From Methanomicrobiaceae archaeon UBA436 (GTDB taxonomy: Archaea; Halobacteriota; Methanomicrobia; Methanomicrobiales; Methanoculleaceae), in the NCBI GenBank assembly GCA_002497965.1, contig DAFR01000043.1, positions 1,966-9,389 on the forward strand: a stretch of DNA of 7,424 nt, given 5' to 3'. This document shows, piece after piece, positions 7,320 to 7,424 of this stretch. Made by a program: the position numbers and the translations under genes. Positions within the stretch are counted from its first letter, which is position 1, and each line of letters begins with the position of its first letter. Under the pieces are notes generated by a model that saw nothing but the letters and a program-made list of their open reading frames with translations, did not search any database and had not been told where the DNA came from.

Positions 7320-7329
7320 TTTACTTGTT

Positions 7330-7358
7330 GGTTCATCCCCCACCCACGGGGAAACACC
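7330..7358 (-). CRISPR. Type I-E-like CRISPR repeat (single clear copy)
   Basis: On the minus strand this 29-base unit starts GGTGTTTCCCC and ends GGGGGATGAACC, matching the well-known I-E repeat pattern of G(A/T)GTTCCCC ... GGGGAT(G/A)AACC. Its centre can fold as a C-rich/G-rich stem with a G-U pair and the loop UGGG. Family knowledge says Cas6e cuts at the 3' base of the stem, leaving a short AUGAACC-type 5' handle. In this sense the array would be transcribed right to left, like the cas genes, and this copy would be the array's downstream end. Only one clear copy is visible before the window ends, so the call rests on the repeat sequence plus the adjacent I-E operon. Confidence 0.8.
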
Positions 7359-7390
7359 TTCTCAGTGGAGGAAAGTTGCCTTCCAGAGAG
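7359..7390 (-). CRISPR. Candidate CRISPR spacer (32 bases)
   Basis: Exactly 32 bases, the standard type I-E spacer length, separate the clear repeat from the repeat-like sequence starting at 7391. The stretch shows no match that I can see elsewhere in the window. If the second repeat is not real, this is simply flanking sequence. Confidence 0.45.
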
Positions 7391-7412
7391 GGTCATCGAT
7401 CCCCGGGACACC
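7391..7412 (-). CRISPR. Degenerate or partial CRISPR repeat
   Basis: The plus strand reads GGTCATC, then GATCCCC, GGGA and CACC. It matches the start of the clear repeat (GTTCATC) at 6 of 7 bases and its end (GGGGAAACACC) only if several central bases are missing. The 60-base period from the clear copy fits a 28-base repeat plus a 32-base spacer. The central stem is damaged, so Cas6e processing here would be doubtful. Chance likeness cannot be excluded. Confidence 0.35.
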
Positions 7413-7424
7413 CTCCAGCCGCAA

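Larger units (their letters stand above)
6697..7329. other. Noncoding stretch between CRISPR repeat and cas3
   Basis: About 630 bases hold no gene I can support. The open frames here are short (under 75 codons), overlap each other on both strands, lack recognisable motifs and have no good ribosome binding sites. What I do see are TATA-like boxes (near 7005-7012 and 7268-7274), several small inverted repeats, and a 15-base direct repeat. No tRNA or rRNA pattern is apparent. The stretch probably contains the promoter and 5' leader of the cas operon, and perhaps sequence flanking the CRISPR array. Confidence 0.6.

Overview
The window carries most of a type I-E CRISPR-Cas effector locus. All genes lie on the minus strand and read right to left in the order cas3, cse1 (casA), cse2 (casB), cas7e (casC), cas5e (casD). 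The four Cascade subunit genes are packed tightly: a 4-base ATGA overlap between cse1 and cse2, a 9-base gap from cse2 to cas7e, and an 8-base overlap of cas7e with cas5e. cas3 sits just upstream with a 58-base gap, so it may belong to the same transcript. cas5e is open at the left edge and lacks only its C-terminal residues. The genes expected next in this family, cas6e, cas1 and cas2, would lie off the left side and are not visible here.

Together the products form the DNA interference machine. Cas7e subunits form the crRNA-bound backbone and Cas5e caps the crRNA 5' end. Cse2 forms the belly, and Cse1 recognises the PAM and recruits Cas3. Cas3 nicks and degrades the target with its HD nuclease while translocating with its helicase. 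All key motifs visible in these proteins are intact, and I saw no frameshift in any of the five genes.

The right end (about 6697-7424) has no convincing gene. It holds one clear type I-E-like CRISPR repeat at 7330-7358. A 32-base spacer-sized stretch follows, then a partial, degenerate second repeat starting near 7391. The repeat reads in the usual type I-E sense on the minus strand, the same strand as the cas genes. Between the repeat and cas3 are about 630 noncoding bases. They contain TATA-like sequences, several small inverted repeats and a 15-base near-identical direct repeat about 180 bases apart.

Host: the sequence is moderately GC-rich. The GAGGTGA ribosome binding site before cas7e and the TATA-like boxes in the spacer region fit a euryarchaeon, possibly a methanogen of the Methanomicrobiales type. 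This is a weak inference, because GGAGGTGA-like sites also occur in bacteria and type I-E is mostly bacterial. I see nothing that amounts to a wholly new system. The points most worth a second look are the isolated or eroded array next to an intact effector operon and the structured noncoding stretch between them.
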